Shown piece after piece: positions 1 to 10,985 of a DNA stretch of 64,000 nt. Numbering within the stretch: the first letter of the stretch is position 1; every line of letters starts with the position of its first letter. The stretch is from Pseudisothecium myosuroides (taxonomy: Eukaryota > Streptophyta > Bryopsida > Hypnales > Lembophyllaceae). Location: positions 25,104,987 through 25,168,986 of the forward strand of contig OX637290.1 of assembly GCA_951799445.1 (NCBI GenBank), in the 5' to 3' direction. The position numbers were made by a program, and so were the translations under genes. The notes beneath the pieces are model-generated. The model did not search any database. It was not told the DNA's origin and saw nothing but the letters and a program-made list of their open reading frames with translations.

Positions 1-1811
1 TTTCTGGAGAGCGAAGGCCGGTTTGTGGCCGGAGGCGAGGGCGTTCTTTAGGCCCTACGAAATGAAGGATGATGTCCTTGGAGAGTGGGACACCAATGTG
101 TGGAGCGAATCGAAGAAATCGACTTTGAAGTTGGCTGTCATGGACTTTAGAAACATCCCGGGGATCGATGACAAGGATTTGAAGTCCGAAGCCGACGCAT
201 ATTATGAGTCGTTCCTCTCACTTCTGGAGACATATGTGGACCCTGCTGTTACCGACCCTCAGGTTTGGCTCTGGATCTGTGGGGAGAAGGAGGTGGAGGT
301 CGACCTACGAAACTACATTGGGGTCTCCTCGTTTGGGACGTCGTATTCGGTGCATTTTTCGAAATACATTCCTGGGCCGTTTGAGCGGGTTGCAGACGTC
401 CCCAAGAGAAGCAAAGGGGCCAGGGATCCTATTCAATTGATCTTCTTGGTGAAGAATGGGATGACGCCAAAGACCACAAGAATTCCAAGGCGTTTTACTG
501 TTGCCCAGAAGTCCAGGCACAACATTTGCAAGCAGGGTTATGAGATCGACTACAGGTTGTACAACACGGAGCTTCGCATGGAGTTCTACATGAAGGTGTT
601 TGACCTATTTGTATCACCCCGAGAGGAAGTTCTGTCGATTTTCGCTGGAGGGAAGATTACCTGTGCCGCTTGGGTATGTTCTAGTCTGTCTCTCTTGTTT
701 TTAACTCGACCCGAGATGAACTTCAATTAAGTGTATTTCTAGATTTTAACTCGCTTCGAGTTGATCTTCAGTAACATTTCCTACTCTGGTTTTGCAGATG
801 AAATCCATCGATCACTACGTGATCGACGACAGTTACAACAAGGATGACTTCCTTAACCTCTGCGTCAGGTCCGAGAACATGGACAAAGACGACTTCCTTG
901 ACTCGCACTACTTCCTGGATGAAGATGATTTCGAGCCTAGACAGGGCAGAGCGTCTTCGTCCTCTAGGAAAGGGAAGGAGCCCGCTGACGTTGAGGAGGA
1001 AGATGTCGAGGAGGCCTCTCTCGTAGACACCACTGTGAATGTGTCCTCACAAGCACAAGAGGAAGGGAAAGAGGGGGTGGATGCAGTGGATGCAGTTGTG
1101 GAGCTGACACCAACAACTGGTCAGGGCTCGGCAACCATTCTGGAGACTAGCGACATGCGTGGTTCATCCGGGTCCTCGGCACAGCGTGGGCAAACACCGG
1201 TATCCAACCGTCGTGCCTCACAGAAGAGAAAGGCGCCAGCCGCAAGGAGGGATTCACCTGAGAAGCCTAAGCAATGGGTGATTGACCTCGTGCAGCAGCA
1301 AATGGACGAGAATGCCAAGTTGAGGGAGGAGCAGAGGGAAGAGAACAAGAGGGCTCGGCTGGACACGAAGGAAATGATGAATGAGTTCCTGAGGTCACTT
1401 CTCGCCGTGGTGGCCACCACAATGCTCATGGTGAAACCTGTGCTGGCGATTGAGCCTCCATCGAATTCTGCCCCCTTACAGATAGCCGATCACGCTCACG
1501 GGTCAGCTGGCAGCAAGAGGCAGGAAGAAACTGGATCTGGGACAGTTTCTGGTAGGCAGACGGTGCCGGATCGGGTTGTGGTTCAGCAGTCTCCAGCTTC
1601 TGCTTTGAACAAGGCAGAGTTGGTCCTTGTCCAAGAAGAAGGCTTAGGCGAGCACACGCAGGTGGATCCGCTTTTGACAGTGGTGGTGGATGCGGCGCCA
1701 GCACAACCTGTTCGTCTTGACACGCAGCAGGAGATCAATGTCGCTCGTGACTCGGAGGGAGTAGAGGCCAAGCAGTCACAGGACCCTGTGACTGGTAATC
1801 CTCCAGGTTGA
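1..1811 (+). CDS. Partial gene, unknown; methyltransferase-like motif plus basic/coiled-coil tail
   Basis: The reading frame is open to the left edge, so the 5' end is missing. I read two exons: up to 673 (donor GTATGT) and 798-1811 (acceptor TTTGCAG), joined in phase. Just before the junction the protein reads VLSIFAGGKITCAAW, and after it comes MKSIDHYVIDDSY. This spacing resembles motif I of DNA/adenine methyltransferases (F-A-G-x-G-T ... AA ... acidic), but the motif is degenerate and I see no DPPY-type catalytic motif in the visible part. The second exon continues with acidic, Ser-rich sequence, a basic RKRKAP-type stretch and a Lys/Glu/Arg-rich segment (about 1270-1400) likely to form a coiled coil. 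It could be a domesticated transposon gene. The exon structure is well supported by frame continuity; the function is a weak inference. Confidence 0.55.
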
Positions 1812-1950
1812 TCCTTGTGACTCTCTGCCTCTATTTCAACTCGATTCGAGTTGAAATCTCCTTCCGTTCACTTGATGTAGTTTGTCGTGTACTTAGTCAG
1901 GGATAGTTCGAGTAGAACTCAAGTTATATATATTTGTATATACTCCTCAG

Positions 1951-3372
1951 TTGGAGGGTTTTTCTAATATACTACTGTCTTACGGGGTTTTTTCCCACCT
2001 TGAATTTGCAGATCTTGTAACAGGGACAGAATGCGTTCCAATTTTGTCAAACTCTGGTGTGAATGATGCTCCTCCGTTATGTCTTGAGCATGTCTACACC
2101 GATCCATTGTATCCACATGGTGAATCCCTTTTAGGCACGCTTCAAACAGATCCATCAATGTTCCCCAAAGAAGGTGCAGATGGTATTCCAGACGAAGCAC
2201 TTCTAGAGTTGCACATCCCTGCTTCCGAATCATTGGTCAATGCAATCAGTCCTTCCCCTAAGACTGAGGAGGTGAATCCCGTAAGTTTTGTTCCTTGGTT
2301 TCTCTCCTAGGTTTGTTTAATGGTGTCTTCTGCCTTGACATGTTTTCTTCCTTTTGGGATTATCGGTGCACTTTCATTTTATTTTCGTACGCAGAATGTG
2401 CTAGACAGTGCATCGGTTTAACTGTCTGCACATTTTGTTGTAATTCGTGGACAGGCTAGCAGTGAGGCCATCGTTCCAAGTGGTGAGGTGGAAGACCAAG
2501 TCTTCCCTCCATTCACGTCCGGGGAGGCAAGAAAATGGCTCAATGTCGTCCTGGATCTGAATGGGGTACTCTGCGTATGTGAAGATAAGAAGTATAATAT
2601 CAGGGAGAGCAGATACACCGAACCCGAGGAAATTTATCCGGGTTTAGACACATTCATTGTTGGGGTCAAGAAGGTCATAATTCGACCTCACTGTCTAGCT
2701 GTTCTACGAGAGTTATCCAAGATCGTTAACCTCTCCGTCTGGAGCTCCATGAAGAGGTCGACAGTTAGGGATGTATGCGGGTACTTGTTTAAAGGTTTAG
2801 ACCCCCCCTTGCATGTCTTTGGACAAGAGCAATGCGACATCTTGAAGTGCAAGCTAAAAAATGGAAGGCCAGGTACCTACAAGGTGAAGGGAACAAGCAA
2901 GGACTTGTTCCTAAAACCATTGGAGAGGTTGTTCCGGATGAGTGATTCCGGGTTCACGACTGAAAATACACTTATAGTGGACGACAGTCCTGCGAACCAC
3001 ATGACGAATCACCCAAAGAATGTGATTCTCTTCGAGTCGTGGTCTTACAGGGGGTACGGAGCGCTGGATGGAATTCTCGTTGACCATCTGCTTCCTTATA
3101 TTCAACGCTTGCATGCAGCTAGGCCTATTGAATTGTATCCCTTCCGGAGAGACAATATATTTGGGCGTTTGCATCTTTTTTATGAAGAGGATCAAACCGA
3201 GTTTAAAGAACTCACAGAGGCAGTGGAGTACTCCAATAGTTTTTTCCTTCAGTGTAGTGTTGGGAATCCTAATTACTCGTCGGCGTTTGAGGAATCCAGG
3301 AGACCCCAGCATAGAGAGGTCAAAATCGATGATTTTTGTCTCTTGTACTATCACGTATCGGAATCACTATGA
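1951..3372 (+). CDS. FCP1/NLI-interacting-factor-like HAD phosphatase domain protein (start unknown)
   Basis: Two exons are supported: about 1951-2280 (donor GTAAGT at 2281) and 2455-3372 (acceptor ACAG at 2451-2454), joined in phase; the stop is at 3370. The true start is uncertain: there is no good ATG before the first exon, and a possible acceptor ends at 1950, so more 5' exons may exist. Exon 2 carries an FCP1 homology fold. HAD motif I is VVLDLNGVL (Asp codon 2554-2556), then comes WSSMKRSTV, then the acidic motif TLIVDDSP near 2970-2991, then the helical tail W-S-Y-R-G. The second Asp of the canonical DxDx(T/V) is Asn here (D-L-N-G). From family knowledge, that Asp is the general acid of SCP/FCP phosphatases, so this is either a plant subfamily with DLNG or an inactive enzyme. 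The substrate cannot be told. Confidence 0.65.
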
Positions 3373-3618
3373 CTTGAACTCCTTGGAATCTCCATGTAAT
3401 AGTCCATATGCAGTAACGTATTGGTTGTTCTGGGATTTGTTATTGTATTGTGTTCATATGAATATTGTTTTTCTTTTGTCCTTATGATTTTTTCTGTGTG
3501 GGTATGTCTGTATTTTGTACTACTTCTAATGTCTTCATTTCTTGCCGTGGACAGTTGATCGTATCCTATCGTGGATTGAAGCATGTCTTGTATTCAGAGC
3601 TAACTGCGCAATCAACAA

Positions 3619-4268
3619 TGGATTTCTCGATGATGCCTATCGATGATGGGGTTGTCGATAGTCCACCTAAGCGAAGAAAGCGAGCTCACCCTGTGAGCTC
3701 GCCTTCTTCGCTCAAATATTGTCCACTATCAAACTCTCCATGAGATTATTCAAGTCGGAATGTAGTGAAACAAAGGAAGCTCTATGACGACGAAATGGCT
3801 ATAAGGCCTGCCATTCAGGTAACGGGATGGAATCCTTGTAGTTGATAATCCACCCAATATTTGTTACTGTGTGTTTTATGTTTTAAGATGTTTGTGTAAG
3901 GTTTGATTCATTTGTTTTTTCAGGGTGACCACGTAGGCCATGAGTCTATTGGCTATCGCGTCACGGATTCTCGAGATTCAACGTCTCCTAGATTCAATGG
4001 TCGAGAGCAAACTGTATTACGTAATGTTCTTCAATGTGATTTGCCTAAATGCAATTCAATAGGCGTACGATGGTGTGAACAAAAGCCCCGTGAAGTTAAT
4101 CCTGTATTGGAGCATCCAAGCCGTCGTCCATGGGACGCTTGGGAGTTGAGGTCCTTGAAAAAACAAAGACAAGAAGCATCGAGTCAAAGATCGACCAAAT
4201 TTACTGGATACAGTCGAGGACCTGAGATATTTGAAGCTATGAAAAAGATGGAAATGTCCGAGTCATAG
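3619..4268 (+). pseudogene. Small two-exon gene of unknown function interrupted by an in-frame TGA
   Basis: Exon 1 starts MDFSMMPIDDG at 3619 and runs through a basic PPKRRKRAHP segment (nuclear-signal-like) to a TGA at 3741-3743. The same frame stays open past the stop (about 3744-3818) with coding-looking sequence ending RPAIQ before a GTAACG donor. It joins in phase to a final exon (about 3924-4268, acceptor TTTCAG) reading GDHVGHESIGYRV ... GVRWCEQKP ... KKMEMSES. I do not recognise the family. The C-terminal exon is Arg/Lys/Gln-rich. Either the TGA inactivates the gene, or a small intron removes it and the annotation is wrong there. It follows the FCP1-like gene on the same strand and might be its 3' continuation or a separate locus. 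Confidence 0.45.
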
Positions 4269-6085
4269 GAATTGTACATAAGATAGGATAGCTCTCTTAC
4301 AAAGAATGTAAATGTGGATAGGGTTGAAGACTATTATAGAGTAGAGAAGGTGCCACGGTGTGATAAGTGAGAATTTGTAAGGAAAGTACCACAGTGTTTG
4401 AAGGATGAAATGAACTACAAAGTGTAGGTAGCAACTATTTCCACAGAGGATATGAACTCAAGACTGGAACTTAGAAAATTCTAGAATTAAGCTATGTCAT
4501 TCTTCTTCACAAATACTCTTATAGACTGCAGTTTACACACTCCGGTGTGTAAGAGTACTTGTCAAGGAGAGTGATATAGCTTGTTTCTATAGTTTTCTAA
4601 GTTTTGATCTTGACTTCATATCCGCTGTGGTTATAGTTGCTACATATAGCTTGCAATGAATTTCATCCTTCAAATACTGAGGTATCTTTTTTATAAACAT
4701 TTATTGTCAACAATGTATCATTTTCTTTGGAAGGGTGCGCACGTGTCTAGCGTAAACAGTTAACTATTAGTAATGCATTAGTATAGGAGCTTAGTTGCTT
4801 TAACAAAGTCACATGTCAGTGTGATTGTACATTCAGTGATATATACATTCAATGATTACTTTCATGAAATTGCAGTGTATTTTGTAAGTAATCTTTGGTA
4901 TGTACAAATTTTGTTCCTATATGCATGCTTCCTCTGTCACTGCATTGCAAGTTCTGTATATATAGAAATCAAATTCTCTTGAATTTATGATTTGTAGGGT
5001 TCCCTATACTCCCATTTCCCTGGAAAACTCCCATTTTAATGAATATGATGTTCTACCAAGGTAATTAAATAAACCTCCCTATTCATACAATGTGACAATT
5101 TCTGCCACTTGTGGTCAATGCCTTACGTTTTTACTTAATTTTTTGATATATACACTACTAGTACTATGGCACAATTTTAGTCAACCACCCTTCATTGTAG
5201 ATTTTTCTAGACTATGCCCATTTTATCATCTACATGAAATTATTTGTCCACATCTATACTCATCGTACTATGAAAAATTTGCACAACCTCTATTTGTCAA
5301 GGCTAACTTATTAATAAAAATTCCTACTACATAATGTTTTTATATATCCTAATTTATATATAATAGAGTATGCAGCATTTCATGGACCCTATAGTAGCCC
5401 TACATATTATATAAAATTTCTCTACTTTGAATTAAATAGACCCAATCTTTTAACTCACGTAGTTTTCTAAAACACCGGCAGTGATCTCCGCAGGGTGATT
5501 TGTTAATGCATGATAGAATGTATATATAGAGTTCAATACTCCAATTCCAATTGTAGAAATTAGAATTGCATTTGTTGTTGTGGTGATATGTTAAATCTTG
5601 TATACATTCAACAACATATTTTGTGTATTGCATTGCATATAATTGGATAATTGGTGCATTATTTTTTAGTAACCTTGTCATGTTTACAACAAAATAGAAA
5701 CAAAAACAAAAAAAATTCTTCTAGGGAAGCTAACTTAGGCATGGAATTAGACCAGCTAACCTTTCCAATGTCACATTACAAGTAGACTTACAAATTCTTG
5801 TGGAAGTTTGAAGATAAAAAGTCCAATCTAAGTATGGTTCAATAGGAAATTGGGCTCTTACATGCCTCTAACATTAATTCATGTGTTTACTACAAACTTG
5901 GAAAGTCAATCTTAATGGCTAAAGACCAACTTCATGATTTTCAAAAAACCAAACACGCAAATTACATTTGTATACACCATTAATATACATCTAATAGTGC
6001 TTTATCCTACAATAGTACATTTGTATACACCCAATAGTGCTTTATCATACATTAGCACATTGTGGTATTAGGAATTTTTTAGCAT
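4269..6085. other. AT-rich intergenic spacer with one fold-back
   Basis: No coding region is credible here. The only structure I see is the imperfect fold-back at 4374-4700, listed separately. The rest is AT-rich with short A and T runs. Confidence 0.5.
4374..4700. repeat. Imperfect fold-back (inverted repeat), arms about 140 bp
   Basis: The left arm, about 4374-4510 (AGTACCACAGTGTTTGAAGG ... AAGCTATGTCATTC), pairs with the right arm, about 4556-4700 (GAGTGATATAGCTT ... CCTTCAAATACTGAGGTA). Many positions match and there are scattered mismatches. This is consistent with a fold-back/MITE element or a long-hairpin RNA locus. Confidence 0.6.
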
Positions 6086-7010
6086 AATCCCTAAAGGCCC
6101 AAAGTCCCCTTGGGAGAACTTGGGATTCGGGTCAGGCTCGTGCGACTTGAAATTTTGACCTGATTTTTTGAACTTTTTTTGGAGATAGGAAATCACATTA
6201 GTTTTCTAAAAAAATAGTTTTTTTTTTCAATCTGTGCCAAGGAGCAAAAGTTATGCCACCCAAAGTCAAAAAAGCAGTTTGCTGGGCAGAAAAAAAAAAA
6301 ACTTTAAAAAATTGATTTTTTTTTTCAATTCTCAAAGATCATGTTTTTGTCTACAATGGACAATCTTGCTTTTCATTGTATTTGGACTCAGAATGAGAAA
6401 GTTAAGGACAATCTTATTTTTTGGGCAATCTAAGCATCTTCTTCAAAAAACAACTTATAGAATTCATTTTGGAATGCAATTTTCAAATTTTTTCAATTTT
6501 TTTTTGACAAGGTTAAGTTTGTTTTCAAGAAAAATCCCACTGTTGGGACTCTGGTGTCTTAATTCCACCTAAGAGCTATTACCAATTTAGTGTTTTGTTC
6601 AATTTTGGACCTACTTCTACTTAATAATTTTTTTATATGTGAAAATCAAGTTTTGAAATTCTGAAAAAAATGACCCCCAACTCTCAACTCTAATTTTCAA
6701 CATGAAAGAATTTAACTTTGTGGTGTGTAGTGCAAAAAAAGTCCACAAATGGCCGTCAAAGTCATCTAAAATTGCAGGCCACAATTCAAAAAAACTTCTT
6801 TTTCCAACTCCAAATGCTAATATCTTCCAATCTGTTCGGTCAAACTTCATGAAATTTTTACCACATAATCTAAGATAAGTGAAGTACAAGATTCTACAGT
6901 TGGATTCTTAAAAAAAAGAAAGGTTTTTTCGGTTTAGGAAGTGATCACAATAGAAATGGCAATTTTTAGTGGTTTTAGAGCCAAAAAACGCCTTGGGCCT
7001 TTAGGGGTAA
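6086..7010. mobile_element. TTAA-type TIR element (piggyBac-like MITE family R, copy 1)
   Basis: It begins CCCTAAAGGCCCAAAG and ends CTTGGGCCTTTAGGGG, near-perfect terminal inverted repeats. The flanks are TAAT and GTAA, worn remnants of TTAA. The interior is non-coding and AT-rich, and it shares blocks with the copies at 9231, 38223 (inverted) and 46962, for example GATAGGAAATCACATTAG and AAAAGTTATGCCACCCAAAG. It encodes no transposase, so it is non-autonomous. Confidence 0.75.
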
Positions 7011-7805
7011 AGAGTGACATATTTTGTGGTATTTGAATATCTTCCACAACTTGGAATGCATCAGTTTTTTATTATTTGATGCAAGCAAGATTGCTAACAT
7101 CCATTTGTATTTGCATAGATTTTTAGATTTAGACAATTTTCGTGTTATTCAAAATTATATTATAAGGGACTTGTGTTTTAGGTGACAAATTTTAGGTGAT
7201 GTCTACTGTGACAATCCATATTTTTATGTCAACTGTAATGTCCAACGTAACATCTTGATGTTATGTTGGATGTTATAGTTGACATAAAAACATAGATTGT
7301 CACCGTGAACGTCACCTAAAATCCATCACTTAAGACACTGCTTAGACAAGGGTTCTTTATAATGTCAAATGCTTAGATTGACTACTTTTGCAGCTTCTAG
7401 GTCTAAAGGGTTAACCCCTAAAGGATTAGGGGTGTTTGAGCATAGCTCTAATTTTCTTGACTAGCTCTTGTAATAAGCATTATTCTTCATTTGCATAGAA
7501 TAATTTTGATGATTGCCATCTCTGAAATGAAAGAAGACCTATGTAGCTTTCCTATGGAAAAAATATTAACAAAATTGCACAATTTTTGAGAAAATGCCAC
7601 CCTTGATAAGATTGATGAAAGATGTTTGGTTAGGCGGTACTTTGTACATACTCTAAAATCGGAATGTTGAAATCAGAATGGTCAAAAGTGCTCCAAAAAC
7701 TATCATTTTTTTCCTAAAGATAAATATTATTATGATATTGATGTATCTTTTTTTTTTCAAATCAATTTGATGTTTGGAAAAAAAGAAATGAGGATGTAAA
7801 GGGTG
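7011..7805. other. AT-rich spacer with a long hairpin
   Basis: No gene is seen. The near-perfect hairpin at 7173-7338 is listed separately. Near 7410-7435 there is a short TTAACCCCTAAAGG-like fragment, which looks like a solitary end of the TTAA family. Confidence 0.5.
7173..7338. repeat. Near-perfect hairpin, arms about 80 bp
   Basis: The left arm, from GTGTTTTAGGTGACAAATTT to about 7252, pairs with the right arm, about 7258-7338, which ends TCACTTAAGACAC. The centre is AACATCTTGATGTT. The arms match almost throughout, with a few G-T-type differences. This fits a young fold-back MITE or a miRNA/siRNA-producing hairpin. Confidence 0.75.
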
Positions 7806-8541
7806 ATTGCAAGAAACACTTCACGTTTTTGGCTCAAAAATGTTGTTTTCGGCCATAGGACTGTCAATACTATGCAATACTATCAAGACTATGTGTTAAT
7901 AAAGCCCCGACAGATTTGAACCATCAATTTAAGTTGCATGTAGATCCAAACCGTCAATTTAGTACTATATAGTACTATGCAATGCTACAGACTACTACAG
8001 GGCACTACAAAAGCCACTGGGAGCAGAAAATAGCAGAAAAGGGGTATGTGGACTTTTTTATTTTTAATAATTCAAAAAAAATCCAAAAAAAGAAGCCATT
8101 TTTCTAACTTAAAGATGCTTCTTCTCAACAATTTTCATCTTTGGAAACATAAAATTGTGTTCTCTACACATGCGCAAAGGTAGTGCACTTTGAGCACATG
8201 TGAAAGGTGGACACTTCACTATTTAAAAAAAATCTCTAGTGGGCTTGTGTAACTTTAGTAGAAATCTTTGTATCCCAATTTTCACCTTCAAATTTGCATT
8301 TTTGGGTTGGAAATAGTATTGAAAACCCCCAAAATGGCCAAGGTAGACACCCAATCGGGGGCAATTTAAAAATAGTAAAATAATTTGAAAAAATTTGAAA
8401 AAATTACTCAATGTCTAAAACTACCACATAAACCTTCAGTTCAAATTTCAAAGAAAATGGACTTACAACGCAAAAGTTATGAACAAAAAACTACCTGTAC
8501 AAGGCCAAGGGGACAAAAAATAGGACAAGTGTTTCTTGCAA
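7806..8541. repeat. TIR element, family T (TTGCAAGAAACACTT ends), copy 1
   Basis: The left end reads TTGCAAGAAACACTTCACG and the right end reads GACAAGTGTTTCTTGCAA, so the ends are inverted repeats. The interior resembles, in reverse orientation, the element at about 45585-46325 (shared text such as AAATTTGCATTTTTGGG and CCCCCAATT). No transposase is visible. Confidence 0.55.
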
Positions 8542-9230
8542 TGCCCCTAAAGTGATAGCCCAGAGCACCTTCTCCATTTCAAAAAATTCACCAAAAATCG
8601 CACACTCAATCATTTCTTGATCAAATTGCATTGATGGATTTAGCAAAAAAAATCATCTAGGGTCTCCCTATTGTTCATAGACTGTTAGTGAGGTTCATAT
8701 TTTGAATATTTTGACAACAGTTGCAGAAGCCATGTAGTGGCTTTATAGTCCTTTAGTAGTTAAGAAAATAAATCACACAATATCCAAAAGGATGATTTGC
8801 ATGGTGACCAGCCATCCTTCTAGGGTTAAGGGATCGACATAAATGTCTCCAACTATGAATGAAACACATCTTAGAGGTCAATTTTTTAAAAGAAAAATTT
8901 GGCTAATGGATGGCTTCTTAGGCTCTACTAATAATATCAAGTTAAAATAGAACTTTTAATAAACAACATTCTCTACAGTATCAAACCTTTTGAAAGTAAT
9001 ATTGATTGTAGGTTCTCACTTGGCTCACATGAAAATACCATGAATACGAATGACCCTCCCTAAAGTGTGCACCTAAAAGAGATACTCTCTTAATTGTGAC
9101 ACCTATCTATAGTAGTCCAAGATTTCAAGCTTGGAATCTTGGTCAAGTGTAGATAGGTGTCACAATTTAAAGAGTGTTTCCTTGAGATGCTTATACCTTA
9201 AATAAATTTAATAAACCTCTTTAACCCCTA
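8542..9230. other. AT-rich spacer with one hairpin
   Basis: No gene is seen. It holds the hairpin at 9077-9185, listed separately. Confidence 0.5.
9077..9185. repeat. Hairpin, arms about 48 bp
   Basis: GATACTCTCTTAATTGTGAC followed by ACCTATCTATAG on the left pairs with AGATAGGTGTCACAATTTAA on the right. The loop region is centred on TTTCAAGCTTGGAA. It has the size of a plant microRNA precursor or a small MITE. Confidence 0.65.
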
Positions 9231-10157
9231 AGCTCCCATTGTCCCCTTGGGGGATAAAATGGATCTCGGGTAGGCTCCTACAGTCTCAATTTGTGTGGTG
9301 ATTTTTTGAAACTTTTTATAAAGATAGGAAATCACATTAGGTTTCCAAGAATATAATTTTTATTTCAATCGGTGCCCGGATGCAAAAGTTATGCCACCCA
9401 AAGCCCAAAATAGAGGTCGTCAGGCATCACCAAAAAAATCGCAAAAAGTCAAAATAAAAGTTTTAAAATTTTATTTCTCATAGATAGTGTTTTTGTCTAT
9501 ATGAAAAGATTTGGTTAATTCTATTTGGATTACTAGTGATGAGAAAATTATGGACAATCTTGTTTTTTGGACAATTTCACCATCTTCTTGAAAAAATAAC
9601 TTGCAGGATTCATTTTTGAATGCAATTTTTACAATTTTTCACAAAAAAAAAGTTGCTTTGGTTTTAGTTAGCTTGATAGAATAATCTCACTGTTGAGATT
9701 AGTGATATCCAATTCCATCTTTGAGCTATTAATGGTTTAGTTTTTCCTTCCATCTTGAACCTACTTCTATTTCTACATAATTTTTTAATGAATGAAAATC
9801 AAGTGTGTTTTTAAAAAAAAAAATCCTGGACTCTCAACCCAATTCTTCAACATAAAAACTTAGAAATTCAAAATGTGCAGTGCAAAAATATTAATCTATG
9901 AAGATTCAAAGCTTTTAAACTTGTTCAGACAAGGTGCAAAACCCCTAGATGTCTTCACTTCAAATGCAAATATCTTGCAATCCATATGGTCAAAGTTTTT
10001 GAAATTTCTTCCACACATTCTTAAACTAATTTAGTGCAAGATCTTATAGTTAGATATGCAAAACAAACAATTTTTAAAGTTTTGTGCACTTTGCAGTAGG
10101 AATGGTAGTTTTGAGTGTTTTTTGATGAAAAAAATACCTTGGGAGCTAAGGGATTAA
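9231..10157. mobile_element. TTAA-type TIR element (family R, copy 2)
   Basis: Intact TTAA flanks are present at 9231-9234 and 10154-10157. The ends are CCCCTAAGCTCCCA and TGGGAGCTAAGGG. It is about 927 bp and has the same interior blocks as the 6086 and 46962 copies, including GGTGCCCGGATGCAAAAGTT. Non-coding. Confidence 0.8.
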
Positions 10158-10160
10158 TGT

Positions 10161-10985
10161 AAGGTAGTTTGCTCTAAAAGCAACTGTCTTCTTCAAACTA
10201 CTCCTATAATTAGCTATTGAATGGATATGAAGTAGTCCTTAAATGGACCTCTTCAGCCATTGAGTAAATCAAGAAAAATCTATTATTTACTGCAAGAGCC
10301 AATCATTCTCCTTCAAGTTTCTTCATATGTCTTTACAAGTTGGAGGTGGACAAATTTTGAAAGACCTTTAGTAATAAATAGGTGCCTATGATGCAAAACT
10401 TTGAAAAGTCATAAGTAATTCAATAATGCATGGAAAAATACAAAACTAGTTGTGTTACATTGTGCATCTATTTCTCTTTTTTTTGGAAAATGAGCTAAAA
10501 ACCTTTCTGTCCACAGAAAACCATGTAAAAGGTGAATCAACCCTTAACTCCAAAATGACCCTAAGGACAGAATGTGTCCTCGACCAATTTTTGAAGTTAA
10601 ATAAAACCTTACCAAATTGCTATTTTTAGTAGTTTACATTTTTGAAAAATTCTTTTTGAAGTTTAGTTTTACCATCAAAAATCCGATTTTGGAAATGATT
10701 GATTAGGATTTTTCTATTCATGATTTTGTGCAAGGGTGTGAAAGACTTCAAATCACTTTCATAGTTTTAACACCCTCATGATCAAACATTATAATCTTTC
10801 AATCCGTTAAAGATTTTGTTGTGTTTTCTTTTCTAATGTGATCTCTAACATGTCTAGTTTGATTGTATATGGTTACAATTCAAAAATAATTGGCTTTTTG
10901 TTCAATTTAGAGCAAATTCCTAGAAGCTCACAAATTCTCAGGGTCATTTCGGGGTTAAATGGTCACTTTTAGAGCAGGCTACCTT
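10161..10985. mobile_element. AAGGTAG-ended TIR element (family S, copy 1) hosting a nested TTAA element
   Basis: The left end is AAGGTAGTTTGCTCTAAAAG and the right end is CTTTTAGAGCAGGCTACCTT, a good inverted repeat. Its interior is split by the TTAA element at 10544-10958. Non-coding. Confidence 0.7.
10544..10958. mobile_element. Short TTAA-type TIR element (family R', copy 1)
   Basis: TTAA occurs at both boundaries (10544-10547 and 10955-10958). The ends are CTCCAAAATGACCCT and AGGGTCATTTCGGGG. The interior matches the outer element at 38170-39753 and holds the unoccupied TTGAAGTTAAATAAAACC site into which another copy is inserted there. Confidence 0.75.

Noticed and set aside
1951..1953. 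TTG as the start codon of the FCP1-like gene
   Set aside because: Plant genes start at ATG; an acceptor-like CTCCTCAG ends at 1950, so this is more likely an internal exon.
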